64,000 nucleotides of DNA, taken from contig JAPEVC010000033.1 of NCBI GenBank assembly GCA_027946555.1, positions 1-64,000 of the forward strand, written 5' to 3'. Positions 22,580-34,800 of the stretch are shown one piece after another. The notes beneath the pieces were generated by a model, which saw nothing but the letters and a program-made list of their open reading frames with translations, ran no database searches and had not been told where the DNA came from. Made by a program: the position numbers and the translations under genes. This DNA comes from Gnomoniopsis sp. IMI 355080 (Eukaryota; Ascomycota; Sordariomycetes; Diaporthales; Gnomoniaceae). The number at the start of each line of letters is the position of its first letter. The first letter of the stretch is position 1.

Positions 22580-24412
22580 CTAGCGCCTCTGCACGAGTCT
22601 CAACTTCAAACCTCGCTCATCACCTTCCGCCACATCATACACATCATTCATCTGTAACGTCAGCATAGTGATACTACTCTTCATCCTGTCATCAAGCCGC
22701 TTCTCCAACTCCTCTTTCGTCTCCACTGCTCCGTTTCCTTTATCCAAAGCCACAGCCTCGACTCTGTGTGCTTGAAACAGTCGCAAAAAGGTAGCTGTGA
22801 ATTCTACTTGCGCCATCTTCTGCCCAGGGCAGACCCTCGGCCCTGAGGACCACGGCACGAATGATCCCTTTGGAGGCCTAAAAAACTGTTGCTGCTGTGG
22901 CAATGGAGGCTTTACACCTTCTTGGCTATACGCTGAAGCAGCGTTCATAAGCCAGCGTGTGGGTCGGAATACTAACTCATCCACATCGCTAGCATTCTCC
23001 CCTTCATGGAGATTCAGATTGCGCCATACCTCAGGATCGATATGCAGCCCGACATTATGCGAATAGACAGTAGCGCCAGCGGGAATGTGAAATACACCCC
23101 TGGAAGTGTGGATCGTTTGCGGCGTTCTGGTCATTTTGGCCATGTGTAAGACGGGCGGGAAGAGGCGCAAAACTTCAAGCATGCATGCTTGGATGCGGAT
23201 AGCTGCCGGATAGACTGCTGCGTAGTCCAGGGATTTCGAGGGATCGTCGCCTGGTGGCATAACCGCGTCTATTTCTTCAAAAAGCCAGTCCTGCCAGGAA
23301 GGGTGGCGACAGAGCAACGCGAGGGCGTAGGCGAGCGTGTTGGCGGTGGTGTCGAAGCCAGCGGCGGTGAAGATGAAGAGGTTGCCTAGCATTTCGTCTT
23401 CAGTGAGCGCTTGGCCACTCTTGGTGGTGGTGGTGGTGGCCGCGTCGCCTCCCTGCTCCGAGGCTTGCAGAAGCTGCGCCATGATGTTGTTCCTCGTTTC
23501 TCCGTGCGCCGCAATGGTCCGCTGTCGTTCTTCCTCGAGCTTGCGGCGCGTGTGGACGGGAAACTCTTGCACTGCATATCCCAGCGGCTTGAGAGATTTA
23601 TAGCCGGGCAAGAAGCTGGGATAATTCAAAAGAAACCATTCTGGAAGCAGAATGGGGCCAGCTACGCCGTTGATAACGTGTTTGACAGCTTGTATATATG
23701 TCTGCCGGTATGGTGCGACAGGTTTCTCGCCCTTGTCATCGTCCCACTCCACACTTGCACCCATGCCGGCGCCACTCAGGACGTTGATGGTTATCTTTTT
23801 GAGCATGTCGAAGACTCGTGTGCTCTCGCCCACCTCGCCGCCTGCGAGTACCTCGTCGACGAGTCCCTTGGTCTGCTGGATGGTCTCCTGGAATACGGTC
23901 TTTGAGATTCGCTCATTGATGACACTCGCCACCACCTTGCGTTGCCTTGCCCACGACTCCCCAGTGCTTGTCAACACGTTCGAGCCGAATCTGTTCATGA
24001 ACAGCTCCGTCTCTGTCATGGGAAAGAAATCGTTCGGCCTTCTCAAGACCTCATGCACAAGCTCGGCGTCTCGCGAATGGAGCTCGAACTTGCCCGTCGT
24101 CACAATGGCATACGTCTTGCTATTGCCCTGTGGTGCAGCGTACTGATGAAAGGCACGGAGTTTCTCATGGAACTCAAAGCCGAAGATGGTGAGCGACAAT
24201 CGATCGTTGATCCAGGTGGGCATGTGGGTGGCGAGCCATGGACGTAGGGGGACCGATACCACCATCCAGAGAAAGGAATTTTGGTCCCACGGGATGATAA
24301 TATAGGGCAGGCCTGATCTTTTGGCATTTAAAAGATTTTGCAGAATGCGGTAGAGGAGCGAGATGCAGTAGATGACCAGAAGCGACCCAACAATGGCCAA
24401 GGTGGAAGCCAT
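22580..24412 (-). CDS. Cytochrome P450 monooxygenase, microsomal
   Basis: An intronless 610-codon gene, start ATG at 24412 (three codons inside the open frame, whose first triplet is a GTG). An N-terminal membrane anchor (LAIVGSLLVIYCISLLYRIL) is visible. P450 signatures: I-helix AAGFDTTANT, K-helix EVLRLFPP (ExxR), PERF-like FRPTRW, and heme-ligand loop VPWSSGPRVCPGQ, where the Cys binds heme. The usual Phe at the start of the heme loop is Trp, which is also seen in other fungal P450s. At 610 aa it is longer than the common 500-550. The substrate and CYP family cannot be told. No polyketide, peptide synthetase or terpene gene is nearby, so this looks like a stand-alone oxidase, possibly for detoxification or lipid oxidation. 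Confidence 0.93.
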   Translation of the reverse strand: MASTLAIVGSLLVIYCISLLYRILQNLLNAKRSGLPYIIIPWDQNSFLWMVVSVPLRPWLATHMPTWINDRLSLTIFGFEFHEKLRAFHQYAAPQGNSKTYAIVTTGKFELHSRDAELVHEVLRRPNDFFPMTETELFMNRFGSNVLTSTGESWARQRKVVASVINERISKTVFQETIQQTKGLVDEVLAGGEVGESTRVFDMLKKITINVLSGAGMGASVEWDDDKGEKPVAPYRQTYIQAVKHVINGVAGPILLPEWFLLNYPSFLPGYKSLKPLGYAVQEFPVHTRRKLEEERQRTIAAHGETRNNIMAQLLQASEQGGDAATTTTTKSGQALTEDEMLGNLFIFTAAGFDTTANTLAYALALLCRHPSWQDWLFEEIDAVMPPGDDPSKSLDYAAVYPAAIRIQACMLEVLRLFPPVLHMAKMTRTPQTIHTSRGVFHIPAGATVYSHNVGLHIDPEVWRNLNLHEGENASDVDELVFRPTRWLMNAASAYSQEGVKPPLPQQQQFFRPPKGSFVPWSSGPRVCPGQKMAQVEFTATFLRLFQAHRVEAVALDKGNGAVETKEELEKRLDDRMKSSITMLTLQMNDVYDVAEGDERGLKLRLVQRR

Positions 24413-25198
24413 CGTGGACACTGGCCCCGAGGTTCTTCAGAATTGGCAATTCGCCAATTCTCAAAATTCCGGTCTAGACTGTGAGATGGAGACCTAGACA
24501 AGCACAGACTTGAGATTTTGAGACGAGATCAAAGTTGAGGACATGCGAGTGTATAAAAGTAAACAATTACTGTACAAGATCAATGTCGGCCTCTAAGCGA
24601 AGCCACTAACAATCCTGCAATCATTACGGGCTTCCCACCTCGGTCTCCTCGGTTTCGGGCCTGATAGGTTCCAGCGGCACAGCAAGCGTCGCAGCCAATA
24701 CTGCTACCCCTGAAACAGTGTCTTTTGTGTCCCCAGCCAACATACCGCCTCGTCATCCACAGCCTTCGAGAGACTGTCCTAGGTACTCATGTGAGCAACG
24801 GCAGAAATCAACGCTCATTCTAACATCTTTTCATTCATCTATAATTTCCTCATCTTGGTAGCGAAGAAGAATGGAGACATCTGATCATCCAAATATGCAC
24901 TATCTTCCAACCAAATGCTCCATTGCCTATTGACAGTGTTCGCGCATCGAATCCTTTGCTTTACCTGTGCTATGGCGGCTTGCTGCGCATGCTATATAAC
25001 CTCTTTGGTTCCACCGCCACAGGTTCGCCTGAGGTCTTGGCAGGTAATGGAGGGAGGTGCCATCTACCAATGCTTGAAAAGAAGGACAAAACGCCAAAGA
25101 GCCGTGCAGATGGATGACATTTGGCGCCGGAAGCAGAAAGATGCCGCTGACGAAGGTTGCGAGCAAGATTCATTAGAATCTCATGAATAGCAGGAACA
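24413..25198. other. Intergenic, P450 promoter and GCV1 3' flank
   Basis: A 786-bp gap between two minus-strand genes. It should carry the P450 promoter. One CTAGGTAC fragment lies near 24779. No gene is seen. Confidence 0.55.
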
Positions 25199-26617
25199 TC
25201 ATGCAGGTGCTGTTCCCTTCCAGTATTTTGTCGGTACAAATGGCATCTTGGTCACAGTGGCCTTCCGGTTCCGTCCCCGAACGACGACATCCAGCTCTGT
25301 GCCCGACTTGTGGAAGCCGTCCTTTACGTACCCCATGGCAATGTTCTTTCCCAGGGTCGGGCTCGGACAGCCACTCGTAATCTTGCCAATCTTCTCCCCA
25401 TCCTTACTCATAATCTCGGCTCCCTCTCTGGCGGGAGCACCCTCTACCACGAATCCGACCCGCCTCCTCTCCACCCCCAACCCGCCCTTGGTCTTTGGCA
25501 CGAGCTGCTTCGCAATGACCTCTGCGCCATGGAAACCAGCGTCCGCCTTCCTTCTGTCCTTGGGAATGATCCAACTTAGCCCTCCTTCCACAGGCGTAGT
25601 GGAGTCATCTAAATCATGTCCATACAAGCACATGCCAGCCTCCAACCGCAAGCTATCCCGGGCGCCCAGTCCAGCAAGCTGCAGCTTCTCCGGGCCAGCG
25701 CTCGCCAAAAGCGTCTCCGTGACGGCGACGGTGTCCTCGGCCGTGGGAATCGAGATCTCAAACCCGTCCTCGCCAGTGTACCCACCACGGCTGATGAGCA
25801 CAGAGGTGGAGACGGATTTGGGCAGCTGCACCTTGGCGCGGATACATGTGCCGAAATAGAGCTTCGACACATCCACGCCGAGCACAGACGTGAGGATCTC
25901 GGCGCTCAGCGGGCCCTGAAGAGCGATGAGACCCGACTCGTCGGCCTTGGTGTGCTCTACTGCGGGCCCATCAAACGTAGCCAGCTGCTCGGCCAAGTAG
26001 GCGTCGTCCTTGGCGCGGCAGGCAGCGTTGGTGACAACATAGAACTCGTCGGGCGACAATTTCGTAATGACGGTGTCGTCCACAATCCCACCGGTAGTAG
26101 GATGTAGCAAGGTGGAGAGCGTGCTGGTGTTCTCAGCCAGAGCTTCCAAGTTGGCCGGCGTGACGCGCTGTAAGAAGGCCACGGCGCCTGGGCCGCGGAA
26201 GGTACGCTGAACCATGTGGCTGACGTCAAAGAGGGAGGCGTGCGTCCGTGTGAAGGCGTGCGAGGCAGAGACGGAGAGCGCGGAGTATTGGACTGGCATG
26301 TGGAAGCCGCCGAAGGGGACCATCTTGCCGCCGTGGGCGAGGTGTAAGTCATAGAGGGCGGTCTTACCCAAGGGCTCCTCAATGGAGGAGGAATAGGTCC
26401 TTGCCCCAGGAAGAGGAAGCAGTGTCCATTGTGAGGCTGTGGTCCGAGCGACTGATGAGCCGTTGTGTCGTCTTCTCATCGGGCTTGCGCCATTTGGCGA
26501 TGAGGCCCAAGAAGGCAAGGGTGACGATGAAATGCTCAAGTTCCGGATGCCAGGTAAGGGAGTGGCTGTAGCCCGCAGGCCGCGTTGCAGGCTCGGAGCG
26601 GTGTATGAGAGCCTCAT
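25199..26617 (-). CDS. GCV1: Aminomethyltransferase, mitochondrial (glycine cleavage T-protein)
   Basis: An intronless 472-codon frame. The N-terminal about 75 residues are rich in Arg and Ser with few acids, as in a mitochondrial targeting sequence, and the enzyme core begins near KTALYDLHLAHGGKMVPFGGF. Family motifs are clear: SLFDVSHMVQ (with the conserved active-site Asp), TGGIVDDTVI, NAACRAKDDAYL, RGGYTGEDGFEI, GLGARDSLRLEAGMCLYGHDL and GKITSGCPSPTLGKNIAMGY. The T-protein takes the aminomethyl group from H-protein lipoate, releases ammonia and passes the one-carbon unit to tetrahydrofolate, in the mitochondrial glycine cleavage system. The start ATG at 26617 gives the only complete targeting peptide. 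The other three subunits are not in the window. Confidence 0.96.
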   Translation of the reverse strand: MRLSYTAPSLQRGLRATATPLPGIRNLSISSSPLPSWASSPNGASPMRRRHNGSSVARTTASQWTLLPLPGARTYSSSIEEPLGKTALYDLHLAHGGKMVPFGGFHMPVQYSALSVSASHAFTRTHASLFDVSHMVQRTFRGPGAVAFLQRVTPANLEALAENTSTLSTLLHPTTGGIVDDTVITKLSPDEFYVVTNAACRAKDDAYLAEQLATFDGPAVEHTKADESGLIALQGPLSAEILTSVLGVDVSKLYFGTCIRAKVQLPKSVSTSVLISRGGYTGEDGFEISIPTAEDTVAVTETLLASAGPEKLQLAGLGARDSLRLEAGMCLYGHDLDDSTTPVEGGLSWIIPKDRRKADAGFHGAEVIAKQLVPKTKGGLGVERRRVGFVVEGAPAREGAEIMSKDGEKIGKITSGCPSPTLGKNIAMGYVKDGFHKSGTELDVVVRGRNRKATVTKMPFVPTKYWKGTAPA

Positions 26618-27486
26618 GCTGGTCTTGTCGTGAGAACTACTCGACGCGAATGCCTCTGTGTGATAGCCAACACTCTGGGATTATCTAGCAACAGCAACTC
26701 TGAGCGGGTTGATTTGTGGGAAAACTTGTCCTAGGACTGGATGGTTCCCGGACTAAGGGATGGTCGAAGTTCGGCTCTGAGAAAGACAATTCTGTTCAGA
26801 ACAGAAAGACACAGGCAGTCTCGTTAGTTCCTGGACTGATGAATCGTAGACCTCGCAACCTGGGAAGAGATTCCGTTCCGATAAAAAAAAAACACAGGGC
26901 CAAAAGCAACGACTCATATCATCTTGTCATTGCTCTATCTTGCAAACCGGGTTGCGGTTGTGATTTAGGTGGGGTCTGAGTGCTGCCAAGGTTCGGGGCC
27001 GATAACGGGGTCGTTCCCGTCCTCGGCCCGGGAATCAACATGTTATTTACCTATTCGGGTACCTAGGTACTGTCCATGGTAAGCTTGAAAGAGCATTCCC
27101 CTTGTACACAAGTTCTTGATTTACATAAACCTTTTCTCAAGACAACGCTTCTTACTCGTGCGTGCTCACTTGTATGAAGAGCATATGTGTCCAACAGAAT
27201 TGTGACTAGCCTGCTGTTGCGTCAAGAGTCAAGACTCCAAGTTGTGTATCTGTAGGTCCATGCTGATCGCTGATAAGTTGATGGCCGCATACTGTACGTT
27301 GTAACAATACCGCGGGCATATAGCTAGAAGTCAACGATCCAAGTGCTAGAGATCATTCAAGGTCAGAAGTATTCTTCTTGTCTAAGAGCCCACCCAGTAT
27401 ATGTCGATGAAGGACCCTCCGCTGATGCTTGCTCAATTCGGGTCTCGATCTCTTGGTTATAAAACCACCCGATGGCCAGGACTGAA

Positions 27487-27661
27487 TGTCTAATCCGAAG
27501 CCCTTGGTCACGATATATATAGTTATACTCTAGATTTGGAAATAGTGATAGCTATAAGTCCACTATTTCTATAGCCCCAGACTTGTAACTATCGATATTT
27601 CCAAATCTAGAGTATGAACATACCTAGGTATATATCGTGACCAATGGCTTCGGATCAGACA
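27487..27661. mobile_element. MITE-like hairpin element with TGAA flanks
   Basis: The left end (from 27487, TGTCTAATCCGAAGCCC) and the right end (reverse complement from 27661, TGTCTGATCCGAAGCCA) are near-identical inverted repeats. They continue inward through TTGGTCACGATATATA and ACTCTAGATTTGGAAATA, giving arms of about 60-68 nt around a central part of about 45 nt. Both sides are flanked by TGAA (27483-27486 and 27662-27665), consistent with a 4-bp target-site duplication. No coding capacity. The right arm contains a TACCTAGGTA insertion or variant relative to the left arm. Copy number elsewhere in the genome is unknown. Confidence 0.6.
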
Positions 27662-28850
27662 TGAAAGTTAGGACAAGTCCTAAAGGGTTCTCGATACCCG
27701 GGCATGAGTTGATTTGGTCCTGCGACCCAGTACAGGATGTTATACAGCCCAGTTTTGATGGCCTGTACGGATCTGCTGCATGACAGAAGTCTTCAGACTT
27801 TTTGAAAGAGAATACGAGATGTTTTGACACACTAGAGTCTTTCTCGGCTGTTGACATGGCAAAAGTGACAGATTCAATCCTCAGGCCCAAGCAAATGCCT
27901 TAGACCCTGTTTACCGGCGCCCAACATAATATGAGGCACTCATCGTGGACCTGGGACAACGGCTACCAGCGTTGTCGAAGCGGGAACTGGAAGCCTGGTG
28001 ATGGAGGGAGGCTCAACAGCGGCAAGGCTGTACTCCGAATAGCTGTTTCATGGTCTATTCTCGTCAACTTGTTGGATTCGGCATCCTTAAATGAGCGCTG
28101 CTTGCGTGTGATGGGTTGGAAGTGAGTATGTTGCAGGTCCTGGTAGTCACGTCTCAGGGAGCCAGCTACATCTGAAAGGGAGTGACAACCCTGCTCTACA
28201 TTACAAAGTATATACTGCCTCTTCTCCTGTTTGATTTGTGGAAATTGGTTGTTATGGTCTGGTGCTTTGGGTGGTATGGCCCACACCACAAGAATTTGTG
28301 TTTTCCTCAGTGTCAACTGATCTTCTAGAGCCTTGTTTCACACCCGCTGCGATAGCTGTTACAGAGACCCATCGTCTCGTTCCTCCTGCAGCCCAGCTGC
28401 AGCCGCTCAAGCGCGATCAAGCGCCTTTATACTGGTGCCTAGTCATTGTGGAACAGCGGCGAATCCTACGAGCCGCGTCTAATGGAGCCCTCTCTGTCAG
28501 ACATGGCAAGAGTGGAGGCGTCTGCGGCCCTGCGTTAGCAAGTAACGTCTGTCGATAGCCGACATCCGAGCTCGACGTTATTGAAAGAGACCTATCGCGG
28601 ATCACATCGAAGCCTCGGCGCTCAGCTCAGCCCGCTGTTGAGCACAGGGATTTGCGCCCCGTGCATGACTGGATTTCAGCCGATACTGTGTCTACGCACT
28701 TGGCGGGTCCTCGCGTTGATTTCTGGCTGGTTGCTTAATGCGGCTAAGGCGAGGTGGGACTTTCACAGCAGTGGTAGGTGGCAATAAGATCGATGTTGAG
28801 CGGCAACATACCTTCCAATATGTACTGAGTACCTAGGTATGCACTGTATA

Positions 28851-28874
28851 ATGTTGACACTTTCACGTCAACAT
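28851..28874. repeat. Short perfect inverted repeat
   Basis: ATGTTGAC (28851-28858) and GTCAACAT (28867-28874) are perfect complements separated by 8 nt, 12 bp after a TACCTAGGTA motif. This could be a dyad protein-binding site or chance; no function is claimed. Confidence 0.4.
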
Positions 28875-31800
28875 AGCATCCATGGATCAGATCAGAATTG
28901 GACTAATGTATCACCACAATAGTGACCGCAAGATGCGCGAGCCACCGATTCGAAGGATTGTAAGCTATCCTGGAACGGTAGAGCGACAGGGATTTGACAA
29001 TCTCACGTCTTGCCACTCTTGATGGGCAAGGAGGAGGGGGGGGGGTTGCGCAAGACGAACGTTTGATGATGGGCCCACGCAACGAGGATTTGACAGCAAC
29101 GTGTTTGACCTAGTGGCGGTCTTTTGTTGAACTTTTGGTACATAGAGGTCCATGCCTGGTGTCAAGGGTCTCAGGTGGCTGCTGAGCTGCGTTCAATCTT
29201 GCCCGATTTGGGCGCTCGAGACCACGCGAAGGATCCAAGGTTGGAAGGATGAGATCAGACCCGATTTCGGTGGCAATCTTGGTACTTGATAAGAAAATAA
29301 AACGCTACTCCCACGCATCGGAAAGTCGAGTAATCGTGAAGATGGATGGCTGCGACCTTGCGGGACTGCCCAGGTGTGGTGTTTCGGAAGCGATCCTACA
29401 TATGCGATCTGGGCTACTTCATGAGCCGCCACGACGAATGGAAGCTGCAGGAGAGTTTCTTGTGCGTATATGGAGCATGACACATAATGTCGCTTGACAG
29501 TATGCTTGTCAGGATCTAAGGGGTATTTGCATGGCAAGCGCGACATGGCTAGGGTCACTCATGAATATTGGAATGAAGTATCGCCATGAATGTACACCGT
29601 GGGCGTTGTTACGCTACCCACTGGCTACCACGTCCCTCATTTCTTGTTAATCCAAGTCTGGGGGTCCACACTATGTTGAGTACGCGACCAAGGGTCACGC
29701 GAATTTGCGCCAGAATAGGAAGAGGCTTGGATTGGTGTGTTTCTATACTTGCTCCAACGGTCCAGGCCTTTTGACGGAACGTCACCATCACGCATCGGAA
29801 GAGATATCTCACACTTATTCCAAGGTGTAACTGAAATTCGCTCCCTGCATCGCATGAGTCTCTTTATGTGAGTGCACAGTCGTGGCATTGAGACGCGACT
29901 CGCGGGTAAGGGAAGCATCGACCTTGACTACTACTATTTCGTGTAAGTTAGGCATGTGCACAATTCAATATGGGTCTTTCTCTGAGAAATTCGTAAGTTC
30001 ATCCAGATTGATGACTGATACCGTCATGGAAATGTATGTTGTGAGCTGGAAACCTGCAGCAGCTTTGATCACTTCATTTTCGTTCGACTTCAGGCTTGCT
30101 GTTGGTTTCGGCAAATTTCTATCCATAGTATGGCACTTTTTTATTGAGGTACAGGCTCAATGAACAAATTCAAGGCGACCTCTAGAGGATGAATTCTTCT
30201 GTAAGACGATGCATTTTGGGCGGATGCCCTCACAGCTTTCTGTGCAATAGCGGACTATAGGATGGTACTGTCAAGGCGTCTGTGGAACAGACGAGACAAT
30301 GGTGAAGTACAGAAACGCAGCTTGTGCAGGTAGACTGTATGATGCTCCAATATTTCAGCGTGGTCTGTTGCTCCACCTGGTACGCAGGCTATACAGCAAA
30401 ACGCGCACTGGTCTCATGATAGTCACAGTGTCCATGAATTGTTCAAAACCCCGGGAGGCTGAGAGACTCAATCTGTTGGCCCCTCGGGATGAGTAAGGAT
30501 ACACTTTCGACCATGTCTGGGAAGACATACGTCAGTAATATGCCCAAGTAATGGCTCTCAAGTGTCGTCCTCTCGAAGGGCTACACACAGGACTCAGTTT
30601 TGGCTAGACGCATGCTTGGCCTCAAACTGAGCGTTGAACGCAACCCTCTTTCGTCATCACCGTGCAGAAGCCATCTAATTGGATTGAGTGCCCCTTGAAG
30701 ACGAGATAACATTCTGACGGTGTCATTCTATCCAAGAGATCGAAATGGCTGTATTGTGATACAGTCATCCATGGCTTTTGATAGGGCTGAGGGAGCAGCG
30801 AGTCAAGCCACCAGTGCACCTACGACCAGTATTGTAAGCGACTCCATGAATTAGGCGCCTCAGTGGCAAATTGAAATAGTCGTACCACGTGGGACGTAGC
30901 AAATCAAGCCTCGTGATTAGGCTTACCGTTGGACGACTCGGCGTGTTCGCATAAGTACCTACCACCCGGGTCATTTTTCAACTCTGAGTGTATTAAGATC
31001 ATCTAAGACAGCCTGTGGCTCATCTAAGACAACAGGCAGTTCCGAGAACCGTCATTCCGTAGCGCTTACACCTCAGGGGGCCCTCATCAAAGGACAGTAA
31101 TACAACACATGTGGTGGCAACGGCAGCGGCAGGTCAGCATATCACACGCGACGTTGTCTAGCTTCTGCTCTCCAGTGATATGTTGATGGGGACGCAAGTA
31201 GTGATGGTGAGAAAGCCACGAGTGGATGTAATCGTCATTCCGAGCAAGCTTCAAGGTGGGTGGGTGGGGCCTAAGTCAGGCTGTGTACTGTCTATGTCAC
31301 CGAATACGTCGAGAATCAGGAACGAAATAAGTTTCGGGGGCCAAGTACTGTACATATTAGTTAGTAGATGAGATCCGGCACATCTCACTACCTTCAGCGG
31401 TATCGAGGGCGTTCATCTGCGCCAAACGCCTTGCATTTCTACGACTCAAAGACCAATTATGACAACACCATTGCCGTTCTAAAATTGTCCGAAGGCTCTC
31501 CGAGGACAGGCCGATGCGGCGGAACTACTGATGCTTCTCGCGACGATCCATAGTACAGTAAGCCAAAGAGGCAATGAGAGGAGCCTTAATGGACGTATTT
31601 GTTATTAGAAGGACCACAGTGCACACAGGCCGGACCTGCAGCCAAGTCTCGCTCCACTCCGGCCGGATTGCCACGTGCGAATCTCCCGACGAACTCGGAC
31701 CGGACGTCGGTCTCGATTATCCATTTTGACCTTTGTCATGATGCTGCCTACGGAGTGGCCCTATGCGGCGGCCAAGGGAATGACGAAGCCTGACTCGGTT

Positions 31801-34800
31801 GTTGAAAATGGTTTGTCCTCTTCCATGTATGTCTCTTAATCATGCGCAATGAGATAGGTAGGATTTACATATTGGTGTTCGCACACAGCCCTTGGGCCGA
31901 ACAGAGCAAGCATTTTGAGAACAGGGCGAAAGGCCCGCCCAGAAGCCGTGTGCATCATCATTTGATTGACTCCATACTGGCGTGAGTGACAGGAAAGCTC
32001 GCATCGATCGGGACAAGGGAGAAAGACATTTCACACAACTAGTTGGATTCCCAATCAACACTTTCAAGGTCCACCGCGGCTCCCACGGCCAAGATCACCC
32101 GGGACCGGGGGCTAACGAAAGGACCCTGTCGACGTAGCATCCAAAGTGGGCGGTATATCGTCCAATGATGACCCTGTCGCTTCTGCTCGGCTGGCAAGGG
32201 AATGACGGCAGAATTGCCATAAGAGTAAAGATCAACAAGACGTACGATAGATGCTCGTTGGTGCAACTACGAAAACGTTTGGTAACCCAACTCGTGACGA
32301 GAAGAGGACCACTATCACATGAATGGTGACGACTTACAACCCGGACATACCTCATCATGCTCTTTGAGCGATACTTGATGCTCTTTTAGGGTCCAATGAG
32401 CAGCTTGGCACGGGCACTGTTGGACGCGAGACGCATTGTGTGCCATAGTCATAGCAATGGCAGCGTAGCACAACATTGATTGTATATGCTCTCTAGTACG
32501 TCGCATACTGAGTTGCTATGTCGTTATGGTCTTTGTCTTTGCGGCTGCTTGCTGCAGTTTGGTGGGTAATGTTGTGCTCGTAGGGCTGGAGCTTGTGAAA
32601 GGCCTGTGCTGCAGATGTCGCTTGGGAGGCTAGCCCGGGTTGTGGACCCCTAAGCAGGCAAAGGGGGTCTCTGTCCACATTGTGGGGATGACCCTGTCCG
32701 TGCACCATTCATCGTCAGGGCATATTGAGTAGGTGTTGCGTTACATTGAAATCGAGCATGGTGGTGCTACAGCTAGATGCTCGAGTCGTTCCCGTTCCAG
32801 CCTGTTCTCCTCGTATGACGGAGCTCGCACCCCTCGGGTTTTCTTATGCGTCAATTTAAGTCCGGATTGACTTTCACATAGCTGGGACTTGCGACTCTGT
32901 ATATGATTGTATTTTGCTTTTCTACGGGGTCATAGAGGATGACACAGGTCGCAATGCAGTAGATTAGGCCCTGTGCAAGGGATATCATGTAAAACCGTCT
33001 TTCATATCCCCTCCAGGCCTCCAGGTATTGCGAATGGGCGCAACAGCTTTACAAGCTTTTGTGTTCGGGCCCGAGCAATAATAATCACCAGCCGTTCGAC
33101 GGAGGTTACCCAACTTCCGACGAAAACATTCCTCCGAACAAGATAGACTTGCGGACTGGAGATAGCAAGGCCGAGCCCAAAAGTCCGGGTTGCTGCTCTC
33201 CGGTGTGGGTTTTTTTGGAGTGCTTGTTCGGTGCGCTCCCCTCGCTTGGCCCTGCTTCCCCGTCTTGGACCCAAGCCTTGTCTACCGCAGTACGAGGTGT
33301 AACAATGTCACCGGCCCGCAATCCCGGATATTGCCTTTAGCAAGGTTCTCGGGATCTTTCGACAGTTTCAATGCTTTGAAATTAACTCAATTGATCATGA
33401 TGGTGGACCAATAGCGCCAGAGAGGCACGTGTTTTGCACACCAACGGGGAACGCTGTGACGGTCAGTTCGTTTCAGGCCCAATCAGCTTAATTCCGGTGG
33501 TCCCCGCTGCAAACTGTGGGTCAGAAATTGCACGCAAGCAGATCGCCGAAACCCTGGCTCGTGAAAAGTCTCGTTGTGCAGAATCGCGGTCTGCTTCACA
33601 AAATAGAAGCCATACCAATATTCAAATCACACTTACTGTCACAAACCTCATGGAAAGCAGGATACCGGGGATTATTGGTCGGCACCATGTCAATATCTGT
33701 TCTACAGCAGCACAAGCAGCACATAGCTGCGTCATGCGGCGGGAAGGATTTCATGGTCTGGGCGATGGTGGAATGGATTCCGCAATAAGCCGTTGTGATT
33801 CGATTACATAGTACCTGATAGCCTTGATCATCCGCAGAGGCAAGTCAGATTCAGACAAGTTGTTGGGGGGGGGAGGCTGACGAATGCCAGAGAGCCTCAT
33901 AGGGCTGTACACGCTGCTCTGGAAGGCGGGACGACCCTCGACGCCAACGATCCTTCGCGCATGCAGTGAAGCCATTTGCTTTGGGACCCACCACGTACCG
34001 CATACTATCTGACTTGATACCAGTATGTAGGCAGGTATATGTGGGCGACGATCTGTTTCGCATGCACGCACACGTCCCACGTACCAGCATGGTGGGTAGT
34101 ACAATGGGCCATCGACTCATGTGTAACCGAGCAATTGACTTCTGGGTGGTAGGAAAAGGCGGCTAACTCGGTGGCTGTCGAAGGTGTCACACAGAATTAT
34201 GCTTTTGGCTTCTTGTCGGTGACTCTAACAATTATTTGGGACAGCGACATGGATCTTTTGGTGGGCACCCACATGGGCGTGCAGTTAAGCTCGGAGTCCA
34301 ACCGACACGAACCCGGTGTGCTGGAACGCATATGGCCAGCCCTTGAGCGACTCCATTCTCCATTTCTTTTCTTGCCCCGTCTCCCCTTTGCCAACCACTC
34401 AGGCACCGTAGACCTTACAGGGTGGTGTGTCCCCACTTGGACTCGGTTGCCCGACAGTAATAGTAAGATAGGCCACAAGCCTGCCTTTTTTGGACTAGCA
34501 ATGGTGGCGCCTAGAAGGTCCCCTGTCAGGCATCGACGTTACACAGGGTGGGTACACAGGTTACACAAGGTGGATAGATACCTGCAAGTTGCTGTGTCAC
34601 TTGAACCCGTAAGCGCACAATTGTGGTCTGCTGAGGCGCACAGTTCAGGGCAGAGAGCTTACGGGATCCATTATTAGACATGCAAGCTGGCCCAGCGGCC
34701 GCTGCGAATCTCGTTGGTCTTTCACCGTCGGGCGTAGCAGCAACTTTGAGACATTATTAGAAAGTGAGTGGGTTCGTCACCATCAATTGTCGCAAATTAT

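Noticed and set aside
32935..32960. AGGATGACAC, a word found in U6 snRNA
   Set aside because: The conserved ACAGAGA region and the rest of U6 are absent upstream; chance match.
34171..34677. A 168-codon frame in the desert
   Set aside because: No domain, no conserved motif and no plausible spliced extension.
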